Source: Coenobita brevimanus (lineage: Eukaryota; Arthropoda; Malacostraca; Decapoda; Coenobitidae). Taken from it: a DNA stretch of 64,000 nucleotides. The notes below the pieces were generated by a model that saw only the letters and a program-made list of their open reading frames with translations, ran no database searches and was not told where the DNA came from. Positions within the stretch are counted from its first letter, which is position 1. Each line of letters starts with the position of its first letter. Shown here one piece after another: positions 1-10,330 of the stretch. The position numbers were made by a program, and so were the translations under genes. The stretch spans positions 13,809,989 to 13,873,988 of the forward strand of contig CM064663.1 of NCBI GenBank assembly GCA_032717465.1, written 5' to 3'.

Positions 1-1000
1 CCTAAAACTCTTGCATTCACCTCCCTTACAACACCATCCATGTAAATATTAAACAACCAAGGCGACATCACACATCCCTGTCGCAGCCCCACTCTCACAG
101 GAAACCAATCACTCACAGCATTTCCCACTCTTACACACGCTCTACTATTTACATAAAAACTTTTCACCCGTTTTAATAACCTACCATCAAGTCCATACAA
201 TCTTAAAACAGTCCACAAAGCCTCCCTATCAATTCTATCATACGCTTTCTCTAAATCCATAAATGCCCAAAACACATCCTTGCCTTTCGCTAAATACTTT
301 TCACACACTTGTCTCACCGCAAACACCTGATCCACGCATCCCCTCCCTCTCCTAAAGCCACACTGCTCATCACCAATCACTCCCTCTGTACCCTCTCTAA
401 CTCTCATAATTAACACTCTACCATACACCTTACCAACAACACTCAACAGACTTATACCCCTAAAGCTAGTACATTCATACTTATCACCCTTGCCTTTATA
501 CAACGGGACCACACAAGCACTTGCCCAGTCAACTGTCACCATACCTTTCACAAAGCACACATTCAACAATCTTACTAACCAGTCAACAATAGTCACTCCA
601 CCACCCTTCAGGCATTCCACAGCACACCCATCCATACCTGCAGCTTTCCCTGTTTTCATCTCCTTTACTGCCTTCTGCACTTCCTCCTTCGTGATCAAAG
701 AATCATTCAACTCTCCTAACACATTTATTCCTTGCACCCTTCCATCCGCCACAAGCTCAGCCACCCTTTCCTCCTCTACATTTAACAATCTTTCAAAATT
801 CTCTGCCCATCTCTTCCTTACTGCATCCATCTCAATTAACATCCTTCCATCCTCTGCTTTTACTCGTTCTTTCTTCCCAGACTCTCCCTTTCGCACCCTT
901 TTCACCTCCTTCCAAAACATTTTCTTATTCTGTTGAAAATTCTCTATCAGCTGCCTACCCCACCTCTCATCTGCTGCCACTTTAGCATCACGCACAGCCC
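1..1000 (-). pseudogene. Reverse transcriptase part of LINE copy A (open to window edge)
   Basis: Reading leftwards from about 1000, the frame is open for more than 300 codons and leaves the window at base 1. It encodes the linker and the RT fingers and palm: MFWKEVKRVRKG near 900, GKAAGMDGC near 650, RRGRGCVDQVF near 340, FMDLEKAYDRIDREALW near 230 (with a catalytic Asp) and LRQGCVMSPWLFNIYMDG near 60. The catalytic FADD box would lie beyond the left edge. This domain copies element RNA into DNA at a nicked target. It is joined to the endonuclease by a frameshift near 1000-1015, so this is the intact half of a broken polyprotein. Confidence 0.85.
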
Positions 1001-1768
1001 TTCTCGCCTTATTCTTTTATCCAACTCACTCACTTTCAAAACCTCCCTGCCACACCTAACTCTCCTAGCTCTCACCCATCTCTTACCTACTCTTAACTTT
1101 CCCTCTACCAGGTAGTGGTCAGACATACCTCCACCCTCCCCTCTCAGAACTCTCACATCCAACAATCTTCCTATTACATTCCTAGACACAACCACATAGT
1201 TCATCAAAGCTCTATCAACAACCCTTCCATCCTCCTGTCTCACCCATGTATACTTATAAATATCTTTCTTCTCAAACAGCGTATTTCCAATCACCATCTC
1301 TCATTCAACACACATCACTATCATTCGCTCCCCATTTTCATTTCTTCCAGGCACACCGTGCATACCAACTACACCTTCAACTGCTACATTTCCCACTCTA
1401 GCATTCAGATCACCCATCATTACCACATTCGCATTCGCTCCAAAGCTCTGCAGACACTCATCAACATCATTCCAGAAAGACTCCCTCTCTTCTTCATCCC
1501 TTTCACTACCAGGCCCATATGCACTCACAAACACCCACAACTCACATTCAAATTTCGCTTTCACCCACATCAGTCACGATGACACCTCCTTCCATTCAAT
1601 CACACACTGCTGTACTTCCGGACTCACTAACAAGGCCACACCTTCTCTTGCCCTTCCCCTATCAACACCTGACAATCTTCCATTCACACTTCCAAACATA
1701 GACTCACCCTTCCCTTTCATCTTCGATTCACTCAAAGCTAACACATCCAACTTTCTTCTCACAAACAT
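1000..1768 (-). pseudogene. Endonuclease part of LINE copy A, broken
   Basis: Three collinear segments in one frame (1574-1768, 1301-1570, 1000-1297) encode an APE-like endonuclease of RTE type. LALSESKMKGKGES marks the N-terminal part, SAYGPGSERDEEERESFW and VMMGDLNARVGNV the central strand with the GD-N motif, and GMSDHYLV the C-terminal SDH catalytic motif. In-frame stops occur at 1574-1576 and about 1298-1303. The first could be a CpG-type decay of an arginine codon. A one-base frameshift near 1000-1015 moves the frame into the RT. This enzyme normally nicks target DNA to prime reverse transcription. Confidence 0.8.
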
Positions 1769-2071
1769 TCTCCCAATCTCCTCCCTTTTAGCCTCAATCG
1801 TACTACATCAACGCACATTCATAGACCCAATCTTCAGGGTACGGGGATAACTCCATCCCTCATCCCTTTCTCTGGCCTGTCTCTTTTTAGGAACTAAAAA
1901 ACAGAGGAAGGGGTCCCTAGTCCCCTCACCCTGCCCTTTTTAGTCGCCTTTTACGACACGCAGGGAATACGGTGGCAGTATTCTTCCTAATACAGCCTGG
2001 CCGCAGAGTAGTAGTACCACCCCATAGTGCGGCCAGATTGTGTCCCCTCCGCCACAGGGGTATGGGAAATA

Positions 2072-2660
2072 ATTATTCTATTAGAGCCATCGGTAATTCA
2101 GTAATAGCTTGCTCCCGGTCTTCGCAGTTTTGTCTAAGGAAGGTCAAGGCCACCTCATAATTATTTTCTTCTACTGGTAATTCTTTTATCAGCTGATATG
2201 GTGTTCCTGTGACCTGTCCTAACAGATATGTAAGTTTGCTGACTTTAGGGAGATCTGTTCTATCGTGTACTAAATATCTGAACTGGTCCCAGAAGGATTT
2301 CCAGTTCTGCTTCCCATCAAACTCCAGAAGCATTATTTGTGGAAACACAGCTCAACTCTGCTGTTCCACAACTTGTGTTTCTGCGGCAGTCTCAGCTAAT
2401 TTTGACTGTAGTGTCTTTACTACAGTTAAGTATTCTTCTAATTCACCTTCAAACTGACTCAAAGAGTTCCTTATCATCAGCCTTTACTATAGCGCTTCTA
2501 AAGTTATATAATATTCTCCATACTTGTTCCATCGGTCTTTCAGGATATTTAGGAGACTATTTAATTTCTCCTTGGACAGAGGTATTTCGGTCAACGACTG
2601 TTTACAATCCTGCCTTACTACTAGTAGATCTTTGCAGTAAAGAAACAGACATGTTGACTG
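2072..2660 (-). pseudogene. BEL/Pao gag N-terminal part (DUF1759-like)
   Basis: The clearest part is 2073-2348, which reads PQIMLLEFDGKQNWKSFWDQF and then LTYLLGQVTGTPYQLIKELP. This matches the DUF1759 pattern of BEL/Pao gag proteins: FDG, a W-SFWD-F core, a YL-L-G motif and a terminal I-LP motif. Upstream, recognisable gag-like codons begin near 2655 with MSVSLLQRST but are interrupted by at least two stops and frame changes. The product would form the particle core of the retrotransposon. The frame ends at the junction with LINE copy A. I am fairly sure of the family and not of the exact start. Confidence 0.6.
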
Positions 2661-3153
2661 ATATCTAATTTACTAATTAACTATGAGTTTCAACAACAAA
2701 TTTACCCCAGGTTAGTAATTATCTGATTATTTAAAATTTCGAAGAGGGTAGGGATTAGGTCCTCCTTGTACAAACTATCTCACTGGGTTAACAAACGTCT
2801 GGGGTTGTATTTATCCCCCCTCTTAATTCCCAAATATTCGTTACAGCTCGGCTAACTAATCATTTAATTTTGAGGAGTGTAGGGATTAGGTCCATATTTT
2901 CAATCTGTCCCCCAGGGTTATTAAACTTCTAGGGTTGTATTTATCCCCCCACTCAATTTCCAAAACACCCATTTTCCCTGAACTCGGTATGTACGTGTTT
3001 CCACATCATATACTGCAACTGAACGTGGTAGTAAATGATGCCCAACAAAAGCAACTATAAACACACTGAGCGTTCTGGCACACATCTGTTCTCCTCACTC
3101 GGGGCACCAAGTTGTGAAAAATATTTAAAGGTTCTGGTAAACAAATCGGGGTT

Positions 3154-3170
3154 CCTCTCTCGTGGCACCA
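3154..3170 (-). other. Candidate primer-binding site of BEL/Pao element
   Basis: The minus strand reads TGGTGCCACGAGAGAGG three bases after the CA end of the candidate LTR. A second version, TGGTGCCCCGAGTGAGG, lies about 70 bases further inside. I cannot assign the primer tRNA from this alone. Confidence 0.35.
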
Positions 3171-3173
3171 CAA

Positions 3174-3573
3174 TGTAAGAAATTTTTAGTATTCCTAGTA
3201 AACAACTCGTAGGTCCTTACTCGTCCCCAAAATTGTCCTTAAGTAAATTCAAACAAGTCTCATAGAGTTAGGTGAACCGTAACTTAACCTTAACTCACCT
3301 ACAGTAACTATTTCTCTTCTATCTCCTAGCTACTTCCCCCTCGAATTGGCCAATTCTTAAAGGTTCCTTAGCTAGGGAATTCGGACAGCACATGACAATG
3401 AGGCTGCTTTTCTGTAGTTGCTTTTTTGTAGTTGTTTGGGCTGTCAAGAGCACAGTGAAGTTCGACTGCTGGCTCGTTTTTCCCTCATTGGATTCGAAGG
3501 TGGCAACTATTAATTAATTACAGAACTAAATACAGGTAGATTACATCATGATATATACAGGGCGAATCTAACA
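3174..3573 (-). repeat. Candidate BEL/Pao long terminal repeat, 400 bp
   Basis: Read on the minus strand, the segment starts TGTTAGATTC and ends TTTCTTACA, giving canonical TG...CA ends, and is followed at once by a TGGTGCC primer-site-like stretch. There is no second LTR in the window to confirm the boundaries. The 3' end of the LTR and its flank are tandemly duplicated (about 3085-3250), so the true LTR end could be shifted by one unit of roughly 70 bp. Confidence 0.45.
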
Positions 3574-3657
3574 ATTTAATCTTAGTTTTAATCAATCTAA
3601 AGTTAAACCAAATAATCCCTTTAACTACGTCTCTCTATCTATCTATTGCCAGACGCC

Positions 3658-4083
3658 TCAGTCCCGTTCGGGGTGGCCACAAACAAATCGCCTCCAAGTC
3701 GCCCTGTCCCCCGCCATTTCACTGCCCTGCTCCCAACTCACACACCCCTCTCTCATATACCTATCCACCCCATCCTTCCATCTCATCCTTGGCCTCCCCC
3801 ACCCTCTTCCCCCCTCCACCTCACTCATATACACTCTCTTCGTCAGTCTTTCACGCTCCATCCTCTCCACATGGCCAAACCACCTCAGTGTGTTCCTCAT
3901 AACGGTTCCTATCACATCCACATCCACACCACAACGCTCCTTTATATCCTCATTCGTCAGCCTGTCTCTCCATGTGACTCCACAGGCTCCTCTTAAATAA
4001 CTCATTTCCACTGCTCTCACTCTTGACTTGTGTCCTTCCAACAACGTCCAAGCTTCACTTCCATACGTTAGAGTTGGTATCAC
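3658..4083 (-). pseudogene. RTE C-terminal domain of copy B, frameshifted
   Basis: 141 codons encoding the C-terminal region downstream of the RT palm: YGSEAWTLLEGHKSRVRAVE, LRWFGHVERME and a Gly/Arg-rich GRGWGRPRMRW stretch. It ends FVCGHPERD just before the 3' terminus. The same sequence follows the RT without a break in copy D, which shows that these codons belong to the 4095-6656 frame and were separated by a one-base deletion in a T run. Confidence 0.85.
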
Positions 4084-4094
4084 AATACTGTCAC

Positions 4095-6656
4095 TTAGTA
4101 ACTTTTCACTTCCATGCTCACGTCCCTGCTTCTTATCACTGTTTTCAAAGAACCAGCAACCTTTCTTCCCTGCTGTACCCTTTCAAGCACTTCACCCTCC
4201 AAACCTCCATCCTTACTCATTACACTACCCAAGTACTTAAACGTACGCACATTTTCCAATTCCTCACCATCCAACCTAGCTGTACATTCACTGACTTCAC
4301 CTCTCTCAAAGACTATCACTTTTCTCTTCCCTACATTCACCTTTAGATACCGTTTCTTACACACTCTCCCGAACTCATCCACCAAGCCTTGCAGCTCCTC
4401 TTCGTCTTCACTCAACAACACAGTATCATGTGCAAACAACAGTACAGGGAGTTTCCAAATACTATCCTCTCTCACCAGGGCCACTCCAACATCCACTACC
4501 CTACCTTGTACCTCTTTTATTACCCCATCCATGTAGAGATTGAACAACCATGGAGACATGACACATCCCTGTTTCAACCCAACTTTCAAAGAGAAAAATT
4601 CACTTAGTTCACCATCCACACGCACTGCAGCCTTCGCACCGTCGAACATACTCTTCACAGCATTCAACAACTTCCCATCTACTCCATATATTCTTAACAC
4701 TTTCCACAATCCTTGTCTGTCCACCCTGTCATATGCTTTCTCCAAATCCATGAAAGCCGCATACAACTTCTTTCCCTTCCCTAGAAATTTTTCCACTAAA
4801 GATCTATGAATGATTATCTGATCTACACAACCTCTTCCCTTCCTAAAGCCTCCCTGTTCTTCTCCAACTAATTTCTCTGTTCTTTCTCTCACTATGTCAA
4901 TAAGTATCCTACCATACACTTTTCCTATTGTACCAAGAAGACAAATGCCCCTATGATTACCACACACTTCTTTTTCCCCTTTTCCTTTGTACAAGGGAAT
5001 AATTATACCTGACTTCCAATCCTCCGGAACTCTACCTTCCTCCCAGGCCAATCTGCACATCTGCCACATCCATTCTACTACTATCTCTCCCCCATGCTTC
5101 AGCATTTCACCACACACTCCATCAATTCCTGGGGCTTTCCCCGATTTAACTTTCTTCATTGCTTCCACAACTTCTATCCTACTGATTTCTTCCTGTCTTC
5201 TCACCTCCCTCCTTCTCCCAGCCATTCCCCAGCCACTTATATTCGCATTACTTCCATCCTCTATATTCAACAATTCCTTAAAGTGTTCTCTCCATCTGCT
5301 CACTTTTTCTCCCTTCTCCACTAGTAATCTACCATATTTATCTTTCACTCCCCTGCTAACTTCACTTCCACCCTGTCTTATTCTTTTCACCTCTTTCCAG
5401 AACATTTTCTTACAGTCCTTCCACTTTACAATCAAATTCCTTCCAAATTCCTCATCCACTTTCTTCTTACACTCTCTTACTAATCTTTTCACCTCTCTCT
5501 TTCTTTCTACATATAACTCTCTCTTCTGCCTCTCAACTTCTTCCACGCCCCTATTTCTCATCCATTCATTGTATGCTTTCTTCTTCTGTGCCACAGCCTG
5601 TCTCACCTCTTCAGTCCACCACGCTGTTCCTTGCACCCCCCTCCGTCTTCTCTTTGTTCCACACACCACATCACATGCTGCACACATTTCTTCTGTAAAT
5701 ATCCTGCACACACCTTCCACGTCTCCCATCTGCTCCAGTTCATATTTGCCCAATCGTTCCTCCACTTCTCTCTTATACTCTGCCTTTTCCTCATGTAACC
5801 TTTCCACTTTCCTTGCAACTACTCCTTCCTCTCGTCTTTCCCTTCTTCTATTCCTCCATCTTACTTGAATCCTAATTCTGGCCACCACCAAGTAGTGGTC
5901 AGAAAGTCCACTCCCCCAGCCTCTATAGGCTCTTGCATCCATTACACATCTTCGCATCCTTTCATCCACACAGACATAATCAATCATTGCCTTCCTTTCA
6001 TTCAGCTCACCACCCACCCTTCTCATCACTCGCCATGTATACCTGTGGATCATTTTATGCCTGAAGAGAGGATTGGCTATCACCAACCCCCTCCCAGCAA
6101 AAATGTCCACTAACGCACTCCCATTCTCATCTGTCTCAGCAGGCACACCCCACTCACCAACTATTCCATCTACCTTCACATTCCCAACTTTACCATTCAT
6201 ATCACCGATCAAAAACACTCTCTCATTCCTTCCACACTTTTCCATGCACACTTCTACATTTGTCCAGAACTCTTCTCTCACTCTTCTAGCACGATCTTGC
6301 GTTGGCACATACACACACACAATCGCCCACATTGGTATTCCAACTTTCAACTTTACCCACACAATCCTTGACCCAACTGATCCATACTCTCTTATGCTTT
6401 TCTTCCATCTTTTACTCACAACTATGCATAGTCCTTCCTTTGCCCTCTCATTCTCACCTACTCCTTCACATATACCCCATCCATACTCCCATTCTCTTAC
6501 ACTTTCTCCTCTCCATTTTGTCTCAGTTATTCCACATACATCCACTTTCGCACCCTCAAGCACCTGGACAATCTCTCTCTCTTTCACCTCATCATTCTCT
6601 CCCCTTACATTCCACGTTCCGATAACCATGTCCTTTGTCCGGTCCTTGGTCGTCAT
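4095..6656 (-). pseudogene. RTE endonuclease-reverse transcriptase, 853 codons
   Basis: The protein starts MTTKDRTKDM. Endonuclease motifs follow in order: GTWNVRG near residue 13, ITETKW near 40, FLIGDMNGKVGNV near 150 and GLSDHYLVVARI near 245. A basic linker runs to about residue 440. RT motifs follow: GKAPGIDGV, FRKGRGCVDQIIIH, AFMDLEKAYDRVDRQGLW and LKQGCVMSPWLFNLYMDG. The catalytic box reads LLFAHDTVLLS where copy D has FADD, so one of the two palm aspartates is His and the enzyme should be dead. The frame then shifts at a missing T near 4087 and ends MEVKSY; the true C-terminus continues in 3658-4083. The usual product nicks DNA and reverse-transcribes LINE RNA in place. Confidence 0.9.
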
Positions 6657-6812
6657 CGTTTGGTCAATCCTTGTCCGAGGCTTATTGTTTTTTTTTTAGT
6701 TAGTTGTTTTCCGGGGAGGGGCACTAACCCTCCGCCAACCCTTTTAGTCGCCTTTTACGACAAGCAGGGATACTGGGGGAGTAGTCTTGAAAAAAAAACC
6801 TACCCCCAGGTA
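6657..6812 (-). other. 5' UTR of RTE copy B
   Basis: The minus strand holds CCCCCAGTATCCCTGCTTGT followed by GTCGTAAAAGGCGACTAAAA, then a GGTTGGCGGAGGGTTAGTGC stretch and CCCCTCCCCGGAAAACAAC. Copy E (56860-56975) has the same blocks in the same order, and the 5S-headed SINE (52496-52562) contains a shortened version. The conservation suggests it carries promoter or RNA-recognition function, though that is inference. Confidence 0.7.
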
Positions 6813-7020
6813 TTTACAATATAGTATTTACAATATAGTTGTCCACGAGGGTTAAACGCAGTAGCATTTAATTTATCAATAATAAGAATTATCAAAGAGA
6901 ACGTAATTTCTAGGTTATAAAAACCGCTTGAACAGGTGACAACGATATTCTGATTTTCTTCTGCATCTAACCAGAGACGACTATAATAAAGAGTAGACAG
7001 CGTAACTGCTCTGGGGGAAA
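6813..7020. other. AT-rich spacer, nothing recognised
   Basis: About 200 bp between the 5' end of LINE copy B and the Gypsy gag. It contains a short direct repeat of GTATTTACAATATAG around 6812-6838. I see no gene or LTR, so Gypsy copy 1 lacks its LTR, leader and gag N-terminus here. Confidence 0.4.
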
Positions 7021-7494
7021 ATGTTTCCCACAAGTAATGTAATTGGATCTGACTGTAAGCCAAATTTTCCCAAACTGCCTGCATTTAAAGAGAAAACTGA
7101 TAATATTGACGTATACTTTTTAAGATTTGAGTGTTTAGCCACAAGTGCTAATTGGAGTAAAGATATCTGGGCACTTTGTTTGGCATCTCTACTTCAGGGT
7201 AAGGCATTAGAGACCTGTCAACACTTGTCACCGTCGGAAGCTAAAGATTATGACGAAATCCAAGATGCCTTATTGAAATGTTTCCAGTGCACAGCTGAAG
7301 GTTATAGAACCAGATTTCGTAACTGTAGGTTCCTTAAGAATGAAACTGCTTCCCAATTTCAAAATAGGCTTAAAAACAACTTAAGGAGGTGGATAGAGCT
7401 TGCTGAGTGTGAGGGCACTTACGGAGATTTAGCAGACTTGATATTAATTGAGCAGTTTATGAATGCTCGTGATAAGGGATTAGTATTGATATAA
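7021..7494 (+). pseudogene. Gypsy capsid (gag), copy 1, N-terminus missing
   Basis: The frame encodes the alpha-helical capsid: FLRFECLATSANWSKDIWAL near residue 36, then a YRTRFRNCRF block and a LNNLRRWIEL-like block, ending LILIEQFMNARDKGLVLI. The last third (R-FR, then a Trp helix, then EQFM) resembles the vertebrate SCAN domain, which has been proposed to derive from Gmr1-type Gypsy capsids. Homology with copy 2 starts at VIGSDCKP (about residue 7). The first residues MFPTSN come from unrelated flanking DNA, so the annotated Met is probably not the original start. A stop at 7492-7494 and a frame change separate it from the nucleocapsid. It would assemble the virus-like particle. Confidence 0.75.
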
Positions 7495-7505
7495 AGGAGC
7501 ATGAT

Positions 7506-8060
7506 TTGAAAACGTTTGAACAAGTTGCTAAATTAGCAGATCTATATACAGAAGCCCATGGAAATCAAAGCAAAGACTCGGTGCAACTTGAAAGTAGGAC
7601 TAAGCCCGTGAAGGACGACTTATTTAAGGGGAAAAAAATAGAGGAGGTGACAAAAAAATCTGCTAGCCGTGAATGCTTTGTTTGTGGCAAGACTAATCAT
7701 ACAGCACAGGATTGTTATGACAGATATGAGCCTAAGAAGAAAGAAGCCAGTGGTAAAAGACATGACCTTGAAAAGGCAGCTGTAGCAGCCAACGGCGGGC
7801 TAAATGTGTCAGAAGGAAGAGTGGAAGGAAAGAGAGTTAAGGTACTGCGTGATCAAGGATGTACAACCGTACTGGTTAAGAGATCTCTTGTACCACAGTC
7901 GAAGCTTACTGGTAAAGATGTGAAACTACAAATGGAAAATGGAATGGTAGGAACTTACCATGAGGCAGAAATTATGGTAGATATTGCATACTTTTCTGGT
8001 ACGACCTTAGCGGCGTGTATAAACAAACTAGTATACGATCTTATTGTGGGACATGATTGA
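7506..8060 (+). pseudogene. Gypsy nucleocapsid zinc knuckle and aspartic protease, copy 1
   Basis: 184 codons. The N-terminal part (KTFEQVAKLADLYTEAH) continues the gag, followed by a CCHC knuckle CFVCGKTNHTAQDC of spacing C-x2-C-x4-H-x4-C near residue 57, which packages RNA. The retropepsin starts near residue 108 with VKVLRDQGCTTVLVKRSLV and ends YDLIVGHD. The active-site triad reads D-Q-G where retropepsins normally have D-T-G or D-S-G. Copy 2 has the same Gln. The protease would cleave Gag-Pol. A single-base change in frame at 8044-8060 takes the reading into the integrase. Confidence 0.7.
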
Positions 8061-8888
8061 TGGTGTGACTGATGAAGATGTAAGAGTTAGTGCAGCTGTA
8101 ACACGGCAACAGAGGCGGTGTGAAGGTGCCAGGAAACCACCTAAGCTGAAGGTTAAGGATGTTGTGGGGAATTTAACCAGTGATGATTTTAAGATACAGC
8201 AAGAACGTGATAGCACATTGGATAATATAAGAAAATATGCTGAACTGAAGTTAGATAGAAAAAAGCACTACTTCGTAAAGAATAAGAGAGTATTGTACCG
8301 TAGACTTGAAGTGGATGGTTGCATTAGTAAGCAGCTCGTAGTTCCACAAGAATTAAGTGGAGCTGTCATGGAACTGGCATACTCATCCATCATGGGGGGA
8401 CATTTAGGGTGTAAAAAGACACTGGCTAGGTTTCAGAGTAAGTTTGTGTGGCCTGGTGTTTCGTCTGATGTGGCTATGTATTGTCACTCCTGCAATGAAT
8501 GTCAGAGGGGAGTTGACCAGGGAAGAGTTCCCAAAGCTAAATTAGACAGGATGCTGGTAATAGAGGAGCCATTTCAGAGGGTGGTAGTAGACATTGTGGG
8601 ACCATTGGAGCCGCGTGCTAGGGATGGATCGTGGTACATCCTTACAAAAGTGGGTTATGCTACTAGGTATTCCGAGGCTGTACCTCTTGTCATGTGACTT
8701 TGAAAGTGTAGCTGAGGCACTACTAGGAGTCTCTAGCAGATTCGGAATACATAGAGAAATATTATCTGACTGGGGTACTCAGTTCACATCATATATGATG
8801 CAGGAATTCCTGAGATTGTTGTCATTTAGAGGTTTAACTACAACACCATACCATGCTGCTGTATGTGTAATGGGTCAGTGGAAAGGTT
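8044..8888 (+). pseudogene. Gypsy integrase, N-terminal and catalytic part, copy 1
   Basis: After a linker (VSAAVTRQQRRCEGARK) the integrase zinc-binding region reads GGHLGCKKT and, 30 residues on, YCHSCNEC. The first His of the HHCC set appears replaced by Tyr in LAYSSIMGG. The catalytic core follows with VVVDIVGPLEP (first Asp). The frame then shifts near 8694, and FGIHREILSDWGTQF carries the second Asp, with Trp where most relatives have Arg. The GQWKG stretch is a frame-altered version of the motif that holds the catalytic Glu. Element M1 interrupts it at 8888. The function would be insertion of retrotransposon cDNA. Compared with copy 2, it is more decayed at the core but complete upstream. 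Confidence 0.75.
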
Positions 8889-8891
8889 TAA

Positions 8892-9650
8892 CCCGTCACA
8901 TCCCGAGCTATTTCACACCTCCGACACCCCGCAATCCCGAGCTATTTTGGATTTTTTTTTTTTGTTAAAACCTCCGCTCTTTGGTGAGAAACATCGAAAA
9001 ATCATAGAGAAATCGCTCACCTGAGGTTTAAAATAGTCGATACAGGTAGTAGTACTTCCTTACCTTACTGGGTTTTCTATCAGGCTGGTTCCAAAGAAAA
9101 CGAGTTCAATGGGAGGGTAACAATTCCACATCACTCCTAAACGGTATTTATTTATTTATTTGGTACGAATTTATATGTAATATGAGAGTATATTGGTTTT
9201 CAAGTAGTAATATAGGCATTATAAGCATTGTTTCACTCACTAACTCATCAACATACCTGACCTTTTTTGGCAACATTACCTGATCATCTTTTCTGACTGT
9301 TTCTTCCTCTAATGCTATGTATACTTTGTCCTCCACATTGTCATCGGTTGGGGAATCACTCTAGCCTTGAATGTCTTTATTGGCGAGGTCACTGGTAACA
9401 GGTGAATCGCCGAGACAATGGCATGCGGGGGGGGGGGATGGAGGTTATGCGGTGTAAGGCATTGTCCCTGCTTGGCATCTTGCAGAGGAATAGAGGAACG
9501 TGTCCCGTGTATACATACGAAAAACCACGCACAAAAATTGAAAATTTTGCAAATTATGAACCTTGCAATTGCACGACGTTCCAGTATGTCGACGGGACTA
9601 GCTGTGACAAAATGTTGCAACGTACCCATAAGTCGATAGGATGCCTCATG
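8892..9650 (+). mobile_element. TTAA-flanked non-autonomous DNA element M1 (759 bp)
   Basis: Inserted in the integrase. TTAA occurs at 8888-8891 and 9651-9654, and removing one TTAA plus the insert restores the sequence found uninterrupted in copy 2 at 16770-16810. The left end starts CCCGTCACATCCCGAG; the right end is decayed. Internal sequence matches M2, M3 and M4 over the whole length. TTAA duplication and CCC termini suggest a piggyBac-superfamily passenger. I see no transposase. Confidence 0.85.
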
Positions 9651-9654
9651 TTAA

Positions 9655-10330
9655 TGGGATACTAAAGAAGATGCTAAAGCGCATGTGTCGTGAACAGCCC
9701 ACAGAGTGGCCTAAGTATATTAATCCTCTACTATTTGCCAATTGAGAGGTACTTCAATCAAGTACCATTTTTTCTCCCTTTGAGCTGACATATGGACATA
9801 CTGTAAGAGGTCCACTCAACCTGTTAAGGGACATGTGGGAAGCTGAGGAGACGGAAAAGTCTGATGGGGAAGATAATACAATAACTGTGTACGAATACCT
9901 CATTAATCTACGAGAAAGACTGAGAGACACTTGCAAACTAGCTCATGAGGAGTTAGAAAAAGCCAGATACTTATCAAAACTATTACAACAGAAAAGCTAA
10001 AGATAGAGAGCTAGCAGAAGGTCAAAGGTGTTAATACTACTTCCAAGTAGCAGTAGCAAATTGTTGATGCAGTGGTAAAAACCTTATTATGAAGTCAGAA
10101 GGGTGAATAAATGGAACTACATGGTAAATGTTCAAGGTATGGAAAGGAAGGACCATATCAACATGCTGAGGAGGTATTACATGAAAGACGATGTGGAGAG
10201 TGGCTCAGATGTTGTGGTAGCTAGTGTAGCTGTTGCAGTAGAGGATGAAGATGATAATGTTGTAATAGATGTCATCCCCACTTTTAAGAGAACCGAAACC
10301 AAGGATATGGTAAATGTGAATGGCAGTTAA
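9655..10330 (+). pseudogene. Gypsy integrase C-terminal part with GPY/F-like tail, copy 1
   Basis: Reading resumes after M1 with KKMLKRMCREQPTEW, then SPFELTYGHTVRGPLNLLRD and an acidic linker EAEETEKSDGEDN, as in integrase C-terminal regions. Stops near 9745 and 9999 break the frame. The 10103-10330 segment (KDHINMLRRYYMKDD preceded by WNYMVNVQG) matches the GPY/F-type tail in copy 2 (17168-17473), which starts with an LLPSSSSKLLMQW block. This region binds DNA and orients integration. It is followed directly by RT. Confidence 0.7.

Larger units (their letters stand above)
1..2070 (-). mobile_element. RTE-type LINE, copy A, 3' part outside window
   Basis: Minus-strand non-LTR retrotransposon with an apurinic-type endonuclease followed by reverse transcriptase. 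The 5' UTR lies at about 1870-2070 and contains the signature TCCCTGCGTGTCGTAAAAGG, which recurs in the 5' UTRs of copies B and E. The protein is clearly related to copies B, C, D and E but is a different subfamily. It abuts a BEL/Pao gag at about 2072, so one probably inserted into the other. The RT is open to the window edge while the endonuclease carries two stops and a frameshift, so the copy is inactive. Confidence 0.85.
2072..3573 (-). mobile_element. BEL/Pao LTR retrotransposon, LTR and gag start only
   Basis: Minus-strand fragment consisting of a candidate LTR (3174-3573), a primer-binding region, a leader (about 2690-3170) and the first part of gag (2072-2660). The gag shows the DUF1759-like signature of BEL/Pao elements. 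Everything downstream (protease, RT, RNase H, integrase) is missing because the sequence changes to LINE copy A at about 2072. The second LTR is not in the window. Confidence 0.6.
3641..6812 (-). mobile_element. RTE-clade LINE copy B, nearly full length
   Basis: Minus-strand LINE of about 3.17 kb containing a 5' UTR (about 6657-6812), one long coding region (3658-6656) and a very short 3' end. The 3' terminus reads GGCGTCTGGCAATAGATAG, ending in a tetranucleotide repeat as is usual for RTE elements. The single ORF combines endonuclease and RT with no RNase H. It is damaged by one single-base deletion near 4087 and by a catalytic-site change. Copies C, D and E, a 21135-21717 tail and a 12258-12488 tail belong to the same or closely related families. 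Confidence 0.9.

Noticed and set aside
4987..6699. Long plus-strand Ser/Thr/Phe-rich open frames over LINE copies B and D (also 48432-51152)
   Set aside because: They are antisense shadows of the RTE coding region, which has domain motifs on the minus strand.
8044..8060. Deletion of RT and RNase H between protease and integrase in Gypsy copy 1
   Set aside because: RT is found after the integrase and the protease-integrase junction is the same in copy 2, so the order is original.
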